Source: Branchipolynoe longqiensis (lineage: Eukaryota > Annelida > Polychaeta > Phyllodocida > Polynoidae). From it: a DNA stretch of 64,000 nucleotides. The notes beneath the pieces are model-generated. The model saw only the letters and a list, made by a program, of their open reading frames with translations, had not been told where the DNA came from and did not search any database. Every line of letters starts with the position of its first letter. Within the stretch, counting starts at the first letter, position 1. The stretch is from assembly GCA_030323885.1 (NCBI GenBank), contig CM059197.1, forward strand, positions 35,953,484-36,017,483. The letters run 5' to 3'. This document shows positions 22,426 through 34,138 of the stretch, in pieces. The position numbers and the translations under genes were made by a program.

Positions 22426-22696
22426 TTTGAAATATAAAGCCAGTTTATAGACTGTGTATCACCTTAAAAATGGGGTTTAAGGTCTGCGGGCCTTTGAGAT
22501 GCACATCGATTTCGCAGTGTATAAGTAGACACTCTAGAGTAATTAGAGCCTAAAACCCCATTTTAGATAATAACCGGTTAATGCGATATAAAGCTGATAT
22601 AAATGCATATATAGCATGCTTCTCAGAATGAGATACATATCGCACATAAAAAAAAACTGATATCACAAATCCATGCTTTTTTCAAATTACTAATCT
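22426..22696. other. no gene seen
   Basis: Unclassified AT-rich spacer. Confidence 0.4.
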
Positions 22697-22982
22697 CCAG
22701 GGCCCATATTCATGTGGAGGTGCCAAGGCCTTAACCGCGGCTACGGTATCCCCACAAGGCTAATGGTGGAAAATACATACTTGGGTGTCGGTGCCAACGC
22801 TAACCGCCGACCGTAGCCTAAGCTAAGCTACCCCGTTTTCAAACCAGGTTAATCTAGACGCCGGTTAGTGTGGTGTGGTCAATCATTAAACCCCCCCCCC
22901 CCCCCCCCTGTTCTCTGTCTGCTCTGCTGTGTCTCTGTCTGTGTCTGTTGTTTGTCTGTTCCTCGTGTCTGTCTGTGCTCTC

Positions 22983-23019
<37 letters not shown>

Positions 23020-23455
23020 ACCCCCCCCCTGTTCTTCTTGTATGTGTCTGTGTCTCTCTCTCTGCCATGTGTCTCTATGTGTCTTGCTGTGTCCGTGTCC
23101 TGTGTATGTCTTGCCTCTGTGTGTCTCGTCTTGTGTCTGTGTCTCTGTCTGTGTTTCTGTGTGTGTCTCCATCTGTTGTGTCTGTTTCTGTCTGTGTCTG
23201 TGCCTCTGTCTCTCTCTGAGACACAGAACACACACAACACACACAAAAAAAACAAAAACCCAAACGGCTTATTGTCAAATCGAGGGAATTCCCAAATCTA
23301 AAAAAACTCAGGTTAGCTATCCGCGGCGGCTTTGACATTGGTGAATATGACTTGACCTATTTCTCCAACCCGCCTGTAGCCTCGGATAGCTACCCCAGAG
23401 CTAGCGTGTAGCTCCGGCTAAGCCTGGCACCACTACATGAATATGGCCCCAGAGG
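22697..23455. mobile_element. foldback MITE E1 with poly-C interior
   Basis: Left end GGGCCCATATTCATGTGG-AGGTGCCA and right end TGGCACCAC-TACATGAATATGGCCCC are inverted. The interior is expanded by poly-C runs (22891-22908 and 22984-23030) and (TG)TCTCTGTC-type simple repeats. The many Pro/Gly/Ser frames there are artefacts. Confidence 0.75.
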
Positions 23456-23559
23456 GGTACGTTTTACTAACAGAATACTTCCCAAACATTTAAATCAACA
23501 CATCACCAACACTCCTATTCACTCTGTTGATATTGAACACTCTTTTTTATTAAGCGGGG

Positions 23560-23768
23560 GAAATTTCAATCGCGGAGAATTGGTCTCCCTCATTTCACTG
23601 CTCCTTACTCTATCCTAGTAACACCGAGTTCCAGGCTACTAGGTAGCGACAAGTGTCAGATTGTCAAGTCAGTGATTTGACCCAGTTGGGACTTGAACCC
23701 GGTGTGCATATGCCATGACCTGCCACACAGGGAGCGGGTGCTCACCTCTGCTAGCTATCCCATCCGGA
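23560..23768 (-). repeat. SINE-V minus copy
   Basis: Tail GGGGAAATTTCAATCGCGG, GCGACAAGTGTCAGATTG, B box GGGACTTGAACCCGG, and a tRNA-like head ending at CCATCCGGAC. Confidence 0.78.
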
Positions 23769-24284
23769 CTTTTTCTTTTCTTTCTTTATCTTTCTACTAA
23801 CACAACCCTTCCCAAATGTTCAAAGATCACAAAGGCAAAAACACTTCAAAATGATATTTAATTGTTGCCAATCAATTAGTGAATCACAGGAACAGTCCAC
23901 AGTTGGTAATAAAACCTTAATGATCATGTTGGGTCGCTGTAATTCAATAGGAATTAGGTCAGGGTAGATTAAGCTCACAGGGCAGAGTTTAATCAGACAA
24001 ATATCCATGTCTAATGCGCTCTGATTGGTCATGGCCTTTGTTTCAGTGGTGGGTGGGAGGGGGGAATCTCGGAACAGATCCAAACATGTTACTGCACTTT
24101 TTTCAACTTTTCTTTCCAAAGCATTCATCCCTATATAATTGCATTGAACTACTAACTGACTGACTGTTTACACTCTAGACTAACAATCATACCTTACTAA
24201 GAATCCTGAAGCCCAAGACAATTGGACCCACCCACTCACATTAGTTTGTACTGTTCCCCTTGGCCTTGTACACCAGACGCTGTG
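23769..24284. other. no gene seen
   Basis: Unclassified; the minus-strand open frame at 23820-24128 has no recognisable domain. Confidence 0.4.
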
Positions 24285-24483
24285 GCTTCCCATCATTAGA
24301 ACCCCGTGCTGAGTCAAACCAATGACTTTCACAATTTATACTTGTCGCGACCTAGCCTGGCACTTGGCATTGATAGGATAGGGCAAGTACTGGTTTGCCC
24401 AGTATTATGATAATGTGAGTCAATGGGATATCAAGTCATGGTGCTGGTGACCCGGCCTTCCAGTAGAGCAGAACTATAAAGTA
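24285..24483 (+). repeat. SINE-S plus copy, 3' truncated
   Basis: From a damaged head through GAGTCAAACCAATGACTTTC to GCAGAACTATAAAGT, where it joins the satellite. Confidence 0.8.
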
Positions 24484-24519
24484 TAATTATGCTAATTCTA
24501 ATACTAAAATTATCCATGC

Positions 24520-25255
24520 TATCTATGCTATGTATAACATTAAAACTTATTAGGTCAGTCAAACTTATAGGTTTGTAGGCAGTCAAGGTTTTATGTTTGT
24601 AAATCTGCCATCGATAACATTACAACTGACTAGATCCTAGATCAGTCAAGGTTCTAGGATTCTAAACCTGCCTTTGATAACATTAAAACTTACTAGATTC
24701 TAGATCAGTCAAGGTTCTAGGTTTGTAAACCTGCCATCGATAACATTAAGACTGACTAGATCCTAGATCAGTCAAGGTTCTAGGTTTGTAAACCTGCCAT
24801 CAATAACATTAAAACCTACTAGATCCTAGATCAGTCAAGGTTCTAGGTTTCTAAGTCTCTCGTCGATAACATTAAAACTTACTAGATCCTAGATCAGTCA
24901 AGGTTCTAGGTTTGTAAACCTGCCATCGATAACATTAAAACTGATTAGATCCTGGATCAGTCAAGGTTCTAGGTTTGTAAACCTAACATCGATAACATTA
25001 AAACTTCCTAGATCCTAGATCAGTCAAGGTTATAGGTTTCTAAACCTGCCATCGATAACGTTAAAGCTTACTAGATCCTAGATCAGTCAAGGTTCTAGGT
25101 TTGTAAACCCGCCATCGATAACATTCAAACTTACTAGATCATAGATCAGTCAAGGTTCTAGGTTTGTAAACCCGCCATCGATAACATTAAAACTTACTAG
25201 ATCATAGATCAGTCAAGGTTCTAGGTTTCTAAAAATGTTATATGTACCATTAACA
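24520..25255. repeat. 63-bp satellite, about 11 units
   Basis: Unit core CTAGATCCTAGATCAGTCAA, GGTTCTAGGTTTGTAAACC, TGCCATCGATAACATTAAAA. A measured spacing is 63 bp (AGGTTCTAGG at 24901 and 24964). Degenerate relatives continue to about 25470. Each unit carries GATC and CTAG words and the short dyad GGTTTGTAAACC. Confidence 0.95.
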
Positions 25256-25934
25256 TCTAGGCCTACTCACTTAGTTTAGCTTAAATGCTAATTATATTAA
25301 TAAAACTATCTACGCTACATACAACAATAAAACTTACTAGCTCAGTCAAGCTTCTAGGTTTATAACCATGTTGTCTATAACATTAACCATTACTTGTTTA
25401 GCCAAGCGTCTATGGTAGTTTGTACTTATAATATTGAAACTATCTACGCTATCTCCAGTATTAACGCTTGCTAGCTCAGTAATCGAGGACATCCCATCTC
25501 GCAATTTCTAAAATCAGTCAGCATGTGCCTCGCCTCATTGCTCTGATTATCTTCCCCCTGGAGGCAAATGAAAATCAAATCAAATCTGCACGCCCTGCAG
25601 GAGCATTAGCTCGGGTAATAATATTGATTCAATGGATGGCAGCTCTGTATTTTCAGTGCAGTGCCAAGAGAATAGCAATTTTCCACCCCAAACTACATTG
25701 TCCTTCCCGCTTACACACCAACTGCTTGCTACTTCATGAACCGTAAACCGCTGCAAATGCACTACGAAGAGCTACCCAAATAATAGTTATACATGCGTGT
25801 CTCGCCATGGGTGCTACATGGGGGAACATTTTAGTCTAAGGCCAAATTAAAATAATATCGGTGATTTTCCTTTTGAAATAAAAATCAGGGTCGGGCGGGC
25901 AGGTTTTAATAATTTTTTTAATTTTTGATGTAGA
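25256..25934. other. degenerate satellite edge, then no gene seen
   Basis: 25256-25470 holds decayed satellite units. 25500-25930 is unclassified; frames at 25525-25762 on either strand are short and without recognisable domains. Confidence 0.45.
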
Positions 25935-26062
25935 CATAATACGTAACCAGACGCACTGGCTAAATGAGTTGGGCATCCGCCTCCCTTTCTGGTAGGTCAT
26001 TGGATTTGAACTCCTAGGTTTTAACCCTCGCCGAGTCAAACCAATGAATTACAAATTGATAC
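25935..26062 (+). repeat. SINE-S/V head fragment, plus strand
   Basis: ACCAGACGCACTGGCTAAAT head, TTTGAACTCCTAGG near the B-box position, and GAGTCAAACCAATGAATTAC, then truncated. Confidence 0.7.
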
Positions 26063-26429
26063 AAAAGTTGAATTGCTGCTAGACCTATGCATTTTTAACA
26101 GTCTAAAAAAATCTAATTCAGGGGCGGGACATTTTTAATGCATGGGTGGGGATGATCACACTCTTATTTTTGTATTTGGCCTAACCAATGAAACTAACAG
26201 ACACTATGTACAAATACTAGGTGCTAAATCATCTGGCTGCCTTTAAACTTCTACCGCAGCATCATCAATCAAAATGTGTCAACACATATTGACAGATATC
26301 ATTTGCCATAACTCATAACATTCTGATTGACTTAAGATGATTTATGTAAATAACTGTCAGTATCTACGGTCGGAAGGTCAATGGCTCGACGCTGACAAAT
26401 GTGTTATTCTGCAGAATAAAAAAACAGAC

Positions 26430-27247
26430 AGGATGGCTGAACCAGTAAGAGTGATGGCTGAACCAGTAAGAGTGATGGCTGAACCAGTAAGAGTGATTGC
26501 TGAACCAGTTGATGCTTGAACCAGTAAGAGTGATGGCTGAACCAGTAAGAGTGATGGCTGAACAGTAAGAGTGATGGCTGAACCAGTCAGAGTGATGGTT
26601 GAACCAGTAAGAGTGATGGCTGAACCAGTAAGAGTGTTGCCTGACCAAGTAAGAGTGGTGGCTGAACCAGTAAGAGTGATGGCTGAACCAGTAAGAGTGA
26701 TGGCTGAACCAGTAAGAGTGGTGGCTGAACCAGTAAGTGTGATGGCTGAACCAGTGAGTGATTGCTGAACCAGTAAGAGCGAGGGTTGAACCAGTAAGAG
26801 CGAGGGCTGGACCAGTAAGAGTGGTGGCTGAACCAGTAAGAGTGATGGCTGAACCAGTAAGAGTGATGGCTTAACCAGTAAGAGTGATGGCTGAACCAGT
26901 AAGAGTGATGGCTGAACCAGTAAGAGTGATGGCTGAACCAGTAAGAGTGATGTCTGAACCAGTAAGAGTGATGGCTGAACCAGTAAGAGTGATGGCTGAA
27001 CCAGTAAGAGTGATGGCTGAACCAGTAAGAGTGATGGCTGAACCAGTAAGTGTGATGGCTGAACCAGTGAGTGATTGCTGAACCAGTAAGAGCGAGGGTT
27101 GAACCAGTAAGAGCGAGGGCTGGACCATTAAGAGTGATGGTTGAACCAGTTAGAGTGATGGTTGAACCAGTAAGAGTGATGGCTGAACCAGTAAGAGTGA
27201 TGGCTGAACCAGTAAGAGTGATGGCTTAACCAGTCAGAGTGATGGCT
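26430..27247. repeat. 21-bp minisatellite, about 39 units
   Basis: Unit GATGGCTGAACCAGTAAGAGT. In one plus frame it encodes the heptad MAEPVRV, but stops and indels break the frame, so it is not a gene. A longer block with variant units (AGTGAGTGATTGCTGAACC, then GAGCGAGGGTTGAACC, then GAGCGAGGGCTGGACC) occurs twice about 314 bp apart, at 26753 and 27067. Confidence 0.96.
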
Positions 27248-27507
27248 AGTTTCCCCTCCAGGAAGTCATTGGGTTCAAACTCCGGCCGAATCTTACAATT
27301 GATACTTGTCGCTACATAGCCCGGTGCTCAACATAAATAGGATAAGTCAAGAACTGGTTTACACAGTGTCAGGATAATGTGAATGAGTGGGATATCAGCT
27401 CATGATGCTGCCAGCACGATTTTCCAGTGGGATAGCACTATAAACTCACCATGAGTGTGCACTGTCGATGTTGCCAACACGTAAAATCCCAACAAACAAA
27501 TATAATC
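27248..27507 (+). repeat. SINE-S plus copy
   Basis: It starts in the head (TTTCCCCTCCAGGAAGTCAT), continues through GTGTCAGGATAATGTGAATG, and ends GTTGCCAACACGTAAAATCC plus a CAACAAACAAA tail. It begins directly at the end of the minisatellite. Confidence 0.82.
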
Positions 27508-27856
27508 TTTTTAATAATTTGCTTAATACATGACCATATCAGTAGACCATTCTCACCGAGTCAGAAGGGCTCAGAGGACATGACTATCTCTTGATGTACA
27601 TCGTCTATGAGCCACTGTCTACTGCTGTATTGAAACGTGGTACAATAGGTTGTATATGGAACACCATCAAAAGGGATAACTGGATTACGGCGTTCCAGAG
27701 AGAGGCAGGAAAGAATGAAATACGATCAAACTAACTCGAGGAATGTCATTACATCTCCCACTTATAACTGACAGGAAACTTTATATGGAATTACTCATTG
27801 CAAGCAGCAGCATGAATAAACCAGGCAACTTTAGAGAACTGGTCATCTGATATTAA
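27508..27856. other. no gene seen
   Basis: Unclassified spacer. Confidence 0.4.
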
Positions 27857-28195
27857 AGTTGCATAATCCGATGCGTTTTGAGTTTCTGTCACTTTCTGAG
27901 ATAAACATATTAGGGTGATCATTGTCCATGATGTGCGCAACATGGGTAATTGAATGAACGAGACTGTGAATCTCAGTAGATTATGGCTAACTTTGGAGAT
28001 ATTTGAAGTCAAAACATGCAAAAGGAATTTAGGCAAGCATGCCAAAATTCAGCAGAAAGAGGTGCGTTTAAATTGGCTTAGTATCCCCTTTTATGCAGTG
28101 ATAAATACTTAATTTAAGTAGGATATATGGAAGAACAAATTTAGCTAAGCGTTTTGGTTTCTGAAAAATTGATGTTTTCACTGGACTATGCAGCT
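27857..28195 (-). mobile_element. T1, TTAA-flanked MITE
   Basis: Left end AGTTGCATAATCCGATG after TTAA (27853-27856). Right end CACTGGACTATGCAGCT is followed by TCAA, a mutated TTAA. The interior matches T3 and T6 in reverse. 339 bp. Confidence 0.85.
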
Positions 28196-28229
28196 TCAAC
28201 AAAATATTCATGTCCCAAAATGATTCACG

Positions 28230-28370
28230 GCATTGCACTCAGGCTCACTAATAATAGTCATAGCATAGCCTATGGTGGCCAGAATTTTGATGTGCACACC
28301 AAAATTAATTTGCCTGGTTTCACCTCAAATATCTCCAAAGTTAGCTATCCAAGATCAAATTAGACTGTAT
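28230..28370 (+). repeat. internal fragment of a T element
   Basis: Contains GCACACCAAAATTAATTTGC and CAAATATCTCCAAAGTTAGC as in the T family; no ends are present. Confidence 0.6.
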
Positions 28371-28569
28371 CAATCTAATACCAGCTTTTTGCCGTGAATA
28401 TGGCCCGTTTTTTTTAATGATATTTGGTATGGATTTTTAACTATTTTGGAGTTTGGTGTAAATTTTAATATCGTGATGTGAATGTGATTGACAAGACTGC
28501 CAGAATAGATACCACTAACTTTCCGCCGTGAATATCGCCCTCGCTGCCAACACCGCCTTAAACCGTCAG

Positions 28570-28660
28570 CAATCAATCAATTGACCCAACCTGGGATTGA
28601 TCCGACGACACCCTCCCACATGGGAACCTGATGGGTTCACCCTGCCTACCATCTAGTCAA
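28570..28660 (-). repeat. SINE head fragment, minus strand
   Basis: AATTGACCCAACCTGGGATTG, then CCCACATGGGAACCTG and GCCTACCATCTAGTC, a tRNA-like head only. Confidence 0.5.
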
Positions 28661-29144
28661 TCTGTCATGGGCTCTTTATGGCAGAGCGCCGATAAAACAG
28701 TGCATGGCGGTCTCATAATAATAGACTTTTCAACATCAGAGAGAATATGATTCCACCTCAGATTATAATCCCCTGGAGGCGAATGGAAATCAAATCTGAA
28801 CACCCACTCGCTGAGCACCAGCACTGACGTCATCATATAGCCTAAGGGGACAAGCCATCTCACAGCCCCTCCCCCTCCCACCATTCCACCACACACAGTC
28901 TCCTACCCCTACGCCAACCCCCTTTTTCCTGCGCCACTCTGCATATATTGGGGACATTTTTAAGAGGAAACACTGTTCCATGCGTGCCCCGCAGCACTAT
29001 CAGGCAGAAGACGCCTGTCACATTAGGCAAATGGCCTCCGGGTTTGGACAGAAGCCAGGCCCATGATTTGTCTGCTACTGGTTGTGTACACATGTTCTGC
29101 ACAAAGTGCTTCAGGATACTTCTCTATATATTTGTATCACTGTG
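28661..29144. other. no gene seen
   Basis: Overlapping short frames on both strands. A C-rich stretch at 28865-28925 inflates the minus-strand Gly/Val frames. No supported gene. Confidence 0.4.
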
Positions 29145-29245
29145 TTCATTTATTAAGCGGGGTGGGAGGATAGTGGGGGGGGGGGGTATTTCAATTGTGT
29201 ACAACTGGTCTTTCTCCTGCTCCTCCTCCCTCTGTTGCTCCATAC
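29145..29245 (-). repeat. SINE-V tail fragment, minus strand
   Basis: TTTATTAAGCGGGGTGGGAG, a poly-G run, TATTTCAATTGTGTACAACT and GGTCTTTCTCCTGCTCC match the alternative tail. Confidence 0.55.
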
Positions 29246-29301
29246 ATGGGTTCATCTGGTGTATATATATTGGGCTTTTGCTCTCTATCTCTATTATATA
29301 A

Positions 29302-30341
29302 AGCTGCATAGTCAGATGAAAGCCTTAAAATTTAAATTCCAAAAACCATATCTAATTTTGATTGTACATATCTAGCTTAGATACTACTGTGCATATTCAG
29401 CATCTGTTGCTGCATTGAAAAGATCACTAATGGTGCTGTCACATTATGACGCATCGTGCAAACGTACGTCGACGTATGTGATATTTTGCCGCTACGTTGG
29501 GATACATTGTTATGCGTTTTGCATGCATTAGGCGCTCATTGGTATACGTCAATGTACGTCCACCTTCAGCGAGATACGGCGTCTCACGTTAGGGGGTCGG
29601 CAAAGTTTTATGCATGCAAAAACTGTTGATGTATGACAACGTTTGACAACGTGTGGATTTTACGTCTGCCATATGTTATGTATGCGTTAGGCATACGTCA
29701 GTGTATGTTAGATGTATGTTAGTCAAACGTTGTTCACTATATTGCACTATGTTGACCTACTTTAAAGGCAGCGGGAACGTACAGTCCACGTACTGAATAA
29801 TGTATGGATAAGGTATGCCTAATGTATATCTAACATACATTTAGCATTTCTCCAGTGTGTCTTGACGTATGTAGCATATAAGGCATAGTTCTGGCGATCG
29901 AATAATGTATATAACATTCAGCAGCATTCTGTGAGCGCACAGTGAGGGTAATTCGAGGATTGTTCACCGGTAGGTACATTAACCATACGTTGGTCATACG
30001 CTGTGTATATGGTATGTATACGTCCAACTTTGCCCCCAACGCTGAAAAGTTTGCTGCTTCTGTGATTTTACGCATTGGCAGCGTGCTGGCGAGATGCATC
30101 GTAATGTGACAGGGCCATAAGTCAATTTAATAGAACCTGTTAGTGATGAAGCCTGTGGTGTCAGAGTGTTGGCCTGCTTGCCAAAATTAATTTGTGCATG
30201 TTTGCACATTCAAATATCTCAAAGGTTAGCCATTTAAAATAAAACTTACTTCCAACTAAGGTAAGGTAAATAATACTGATCAATCTAACATAGTTGTCTC
30301 AGAAAAATGACAGAAACTCAAAACCATCGGACTATGCAACT
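29302..30341 (+). mobile_element. T2, T-family MITE split by an A element
   Basis: Left end AGCTGCATAGTCAGATGAAA and right end CATCGGACTATGCAACT. The sequence is continuous with the T consensus once the A3 element is removed (GATCAC, TAA, GTCAATTTAATAG). Flanks are ATAA and TAAA, decayed from TTAA. Confidence 0.85.
29431..30117. mobile_element. MITE A3 (TWA group, A family)
   Basis: TAA duplications at 29428-29430 and 30118-30120. Left end TGGTGCTGTCACATTATGAC, right end CATCGTAATGTGACAGGGCC. Rich in TACGTNNACGT-like words; TGTATGTTAGA repeats at 11-bp spacing near 29702. Central palindrome AAAGTTTTATGCATGCAAAA at about 29602. Confidence 0.9.
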
Positions 30342-30409
30342 TAAAGCCTAACATTTAAAAAAAAGTTGTTTCTGGTTGACCGACCGACCCTGCAAAAGTA
30401 GCTGACCAC

Positions 30410-30960
30410 TACTGCACCCTCACTTCCCTCACCTCACCTCAAACCTCCTACCAGTTCATCTCATCTCTACATAATCCCACACCTCTCACTCCAACTCTCA
30501 CTCCAACTCCTACCTTCCTCACACCACCTCACACCACCACCAACTCCTCTCCCCTACCACGCACTCCACCTCACACCGTAGACACCTCGTCTCACTCCTA
30601 CTGAACCCCCACCCCACCTCACCCCATCTTCCACCAACTACACCTCCCTCATCCCACCTCACACTTCGCAACAAGTTCACTCCCCCTACCACACACTCCA
30701 CCTCACACCACCTACGCCTCATCTCACCCTTACTGCACCCCCACCCCACCTCAGCCCATCTTCCAGCACCTACACCTCATCTCACCTCTGCTGTACCCCA
30801 CCCCATCTACCCCCACCTCACACCACGTACACCTCCTCTCACTCCTACTTCACCCCCACCTCCCTCAGCTCACCTCAGACCCCTTACCAGTTCCTCTCAT
30901 CTTTACCTAATCCCACACCTCTCACTCCCACTCTCACTCCAACTCCTACCTGTCTCACCC
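30410..30960. repeat. C-rich degenerate repeat
   Basis: Imperfect repeats of CTCACCTCACACCACCTACA-like text with CCTCATCTCACCC segments. No coding evidence: frames on both strands are compositional. Confidence 0.8.
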
Positions 30961-32135
30961 CACCTCACAGTATGCACCAACTCCCCTCCACCTACCATAC
31001 ACCCCACATCATACCACCCACCAACTCCTCACCCCTTACCACACACCCCACATTACACCACCCACCATCTCCCCTCCCCTTACCACACCACACACATCAT
31101 ACCACCCACCATCTCCCCTCCCCTTACCACACACCCCACATCATACCACCCACCATCTCCCAACCCTTACCACACACCCCACATCATACCACCCACCATC
31201 TCCCCTCCCCTTACCACACACCCCACATCATACCACCCACCATCTCCCCACCCTTACCACACACCCCACATCATACCACCCACCATCTCCCCTCCCCTTA
31301 CCACACACCACACATCATACCACCCACCAACTCTCACCCTTACCACACACCCCACATATACCACCCACCATCTCCCACCCCTTACCACACCACACACACC
31401 CCACATTACACCACCCACCATCTCCCCTCCCCTTACCACACCCCACACATCATACCACCCACCATCTCCCCTCCCTATACTACACACCCCACATCATACC
31501 ACCCACAACTCCCCTCCCCTTACCACACACCACCAATATACTACCCACCAACTCCCTCCCTTACCAACACCATACCACCCACCAACTCCCCTCCCTTACC
31601 ACACACCCACCACATCATACCACCACCAACTCCCTCCCTTACCACCCACCCACATCATACACCCACCAACTCCCTCCCTCTACCACACACCACATCATAC
31701 ACCACCAACTCCCCTCCCTTACCACACCCCCCCACATCATACCACCACCATACCCCCCCCCTTACCACCACCCCCAATCATACCACCCACAATCCCCTCC
31801 CCTTACCACACACTCCACATCATACCACCCACCAACTCCCCTCCCCTTACAACACCCCCCCCCCCACATCATACCACCCACCAACTCCCCTCCCCTTAAC
31901 ACCCCCCCCATCATACCACCCACATCTCCCCTCCCTACCACACCCCCCACATCTATACCCACAACCAACTCCCCTCCCCTTACCACCACACTCCACATCA
32001 TACCACCCACCAACTCCCTCCCCTTACAACCCCCCCCCCCCACATCATACCACCCACAACTTCCCTCCCCTTACCACACGCCCCACATCATACCCCCACC
32101 AACTCCCCTCCCCTTACCACACACCCCACATCATA
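30961..32135. repeat. approx. 43-bp C-rich minisatellite
   Basis: Units of CACACCCCACATCATACCAC followed by CCACCATCTCCCCTCCCCTTAC, spaced about 43 bp; the right half is degenerate. The long Thr/Pro/His frame on plus is a repeat artefact. Confidence 0.95.
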
Positions 32136-32282
32136 CCACCTACCACCTCTTTTGCCACTCCCTCCACCCCACACTCCCACACTCTTATACCCCACCCAAA
32201 CCCCCGACACCCCCGACACCCCCGGACACCCCCGAACCCGACACCCCGACACCCCCGACACCCCCACGCCCCACGCCGCCAA
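32136..32282. repeat. CACCCCCGA simple repeat
   Basis: Short tandem CACCCCCGA-like units with variants at 32205-32270. Confidence 0.85.
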
Positions 32283-32815
32283 CTGCTATTAGTGGTTTCC
32301 TAAATGGCTGGCTGACAGCAGGCCTGTGGTTAGGCCTCTGCCTTCTGCCCATTAATAACCTAAGAAAAAAAACCACCCGACGTAAACAAAGCCATGTATG
32401 CTAGTTACACCAAACCACATGTATATATATATACATATGAACCAGAATAAAGATCCAACCAATCATCTAAATGATGTTTCCAATGTTATTATGCCTGTGC
32501 TCGGTTTAGTTATTTTTTACTAAAAATGGGACAATGGGTAGAAATCAATTCACTTCACACACAAATAAACATGGCAATGTAAACATTAATGTGAGTGGTG
32601 TGCGATGTTGTAGTGCTGCAGGCCCAGAGCAGCCGGCCAATCTGTTCTCCCGGTTATTGAACCACCCCCGAACCCTAGCGCCATCTATCCGCAGGAGTCT
32701 GGGCTACACAGTAGTCATAGTGAGTAAGGCTGGTGGCTGCAGAGGCAGGCTTTGGAGATGTAGCTATTTATGATGGAGGTGATGGTGATGGAGGAATGCA
32801 ATGGAGATGTGTAGT
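32283..32815. other. no gene seen
   Basis: Unclassified. A frame at 32534-32773 has no recognisable domain. A CTCF-like reverse motif (AGCGCCATCTATCCG) lies at about 32679. Confidence 0.4.
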
Positions 32816-33030
32816 ATAATGAAACACCATTATAATGCGATCGTTGGTCGGGGGTGGGGGGGGGGGTCCTCCAGAAGCTATCACCAAAAAAAGTGGGGTT
32901 CGCACTAAAATTGGGGTTTAGTTTACTGAATTACCGTCAAATTATTAAAGAATTCTGGGTTCAATGATTCATCGCCTTATATCTGAATTTGCATAAGATT
33001 GTGGCACGTAAAATTGGGGTTTCACTGTAT
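32816..33030. mobile_element. pogo/Tigger-like MITE, degraded
   Basis: Right end AAATTGGGGTTTCACTG followed by TA. The left end TGAAACACCATTATAATGCG has lost its CAGT start. The interior TTCTGGGTTCAATGATTCAT matches the 18699 copy in reverse. Confidence 0.65.
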
Positions 33031-33064
33031 ATGCATCTGTAGCAGTATACAATGACCTTACAGA

Positions 33065-33322
33065 CACACAGCCAGGTAGGCGTGAGTAAGGTGATTGCAT
33101 CATGGAGCCTAGATAGGCCAATGGTTATAATGCACGCCGCATGATAGAAACACTATGTGTTCAAGACCCACTCTAGACACGATGTTCCCTTCATTTGCAT
33201 CACCAGCATGCCATTTGTTGCCATGACCAGGATCCTGCACAAGCGATGTGATGTGTGGTTCGCGAAAGTGCATTGTGGTGTATGTATTTGTAAGTGCATT
33301 GCCTGCATGTGTGTAGCCGTAA
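33065..33322 (+). repeat. G-family tRNA-Gln-like SINE, degraded
   Basis: CACAGCCAGGTAGGCGTGAG leader, CAATGGTTATAATGC, B-box region GTGTTCAAGACCCACTCTAG, then CCATGACCAGGATCCTGCAC. Ends at the B3 element. Confidence 0.75.
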
Positions 33323-33596
33323 AGCGGCTGTCACACCTCGCCCCATTGAACAATGGACAGAATTGTCTAGTCCAGGCATCATAAGTATCAAAATGTATTA
33401 AAATATGTCAAAAAGTTGTGATATCGCGTCAAAGGCCGCTGGATGAACAGACATGATACGGACATGAACGGATAGCCAACGAACGGTAAGCGGACTAAGC
33501 GGACTCACACCTGACAAGAACCATAGACGTCAGTCCAGCGGCATCCGTTCCTAGTTTTGTGCATGTTCAAAACTTGTACGGACACAAAATGGACGA
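33323..33596. mobile_element. MITE B3, right-truncated
   Basis: Left end AGCGGCTGTCACACCTCGCC after TAA. Central palindrome TTTTGTGCATGTTCAAAA at about 33555. It stops just past the palindrome where SINE sequence begins. Confidence 0.82.
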
Positions 33597-33665
33597 AAGA
33601 GATGTGGGTTCGAATCCCACTCTAGGCACAATATTTCCAATTTCCATCACCCCCATGATGGTATT
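33597..33665 (+). repeat. G-family SINE fragment
   Basis: AGAGATGTGGGTTCGAATCC followed by CACTCTAGGCACAATATTTC: the B-box half of the unit only. Confidence 0.7.
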
Positions 33666-34138
33666 TTAAAGATAAGATTAAATGGTCAGCTCTTGTGTGT
33701 GTTAAGTGCATCAGAGACATTAGAAGGCCTCCTGCCAATGGAGGCACTCTATTAAATTTACATAATTTAATATTGTTATTATTATTATTGCTATGGACCA
33801 AATCTTAAGACTCCTATTGGGGTATCGAAGTGAGGAAATGACACACAATACAGGCTTCAGTCCTTCCTAGTTTATTCCACCGAGACTCTGACAATATGTC
33901 ATTCAGAGGGAGCGCCGGCTATAAGGCAATTGGACCAATTGCTCCCAATTGGGCCCCCACGTCCAAGGTGGCCCCCGCGCTAGGGTAATCTACTCTAGTC
34001 TTGTAAATCATTTCACTAAAACTGACCTTGGGTGTGAACATCGAAACCCCACCAAAATGTTCCCAATTGGGCCCCACAGCTCATAAGGCCTGCCTTGTTC
34101 AGGGGAATAAAATCATGTAAACGAAATATATATATATA
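33666..34138. other. no gene seen
   Basis: Unclassified, with GGGCCCC-rich patches at 33945-34090. Confidence 0.4.

Noticed and set aside
24520..27247. CRISPR array
   Set aside because: Both arrays are contiguous tandem repeats without unique spacers, in a eukaryotic context.
30972..32303. 443-codon Pro/Thr/His-rich frame
   Set aside because: Translation of the 43-bp C-rich minisatellite with no non-repeat domain or start context.
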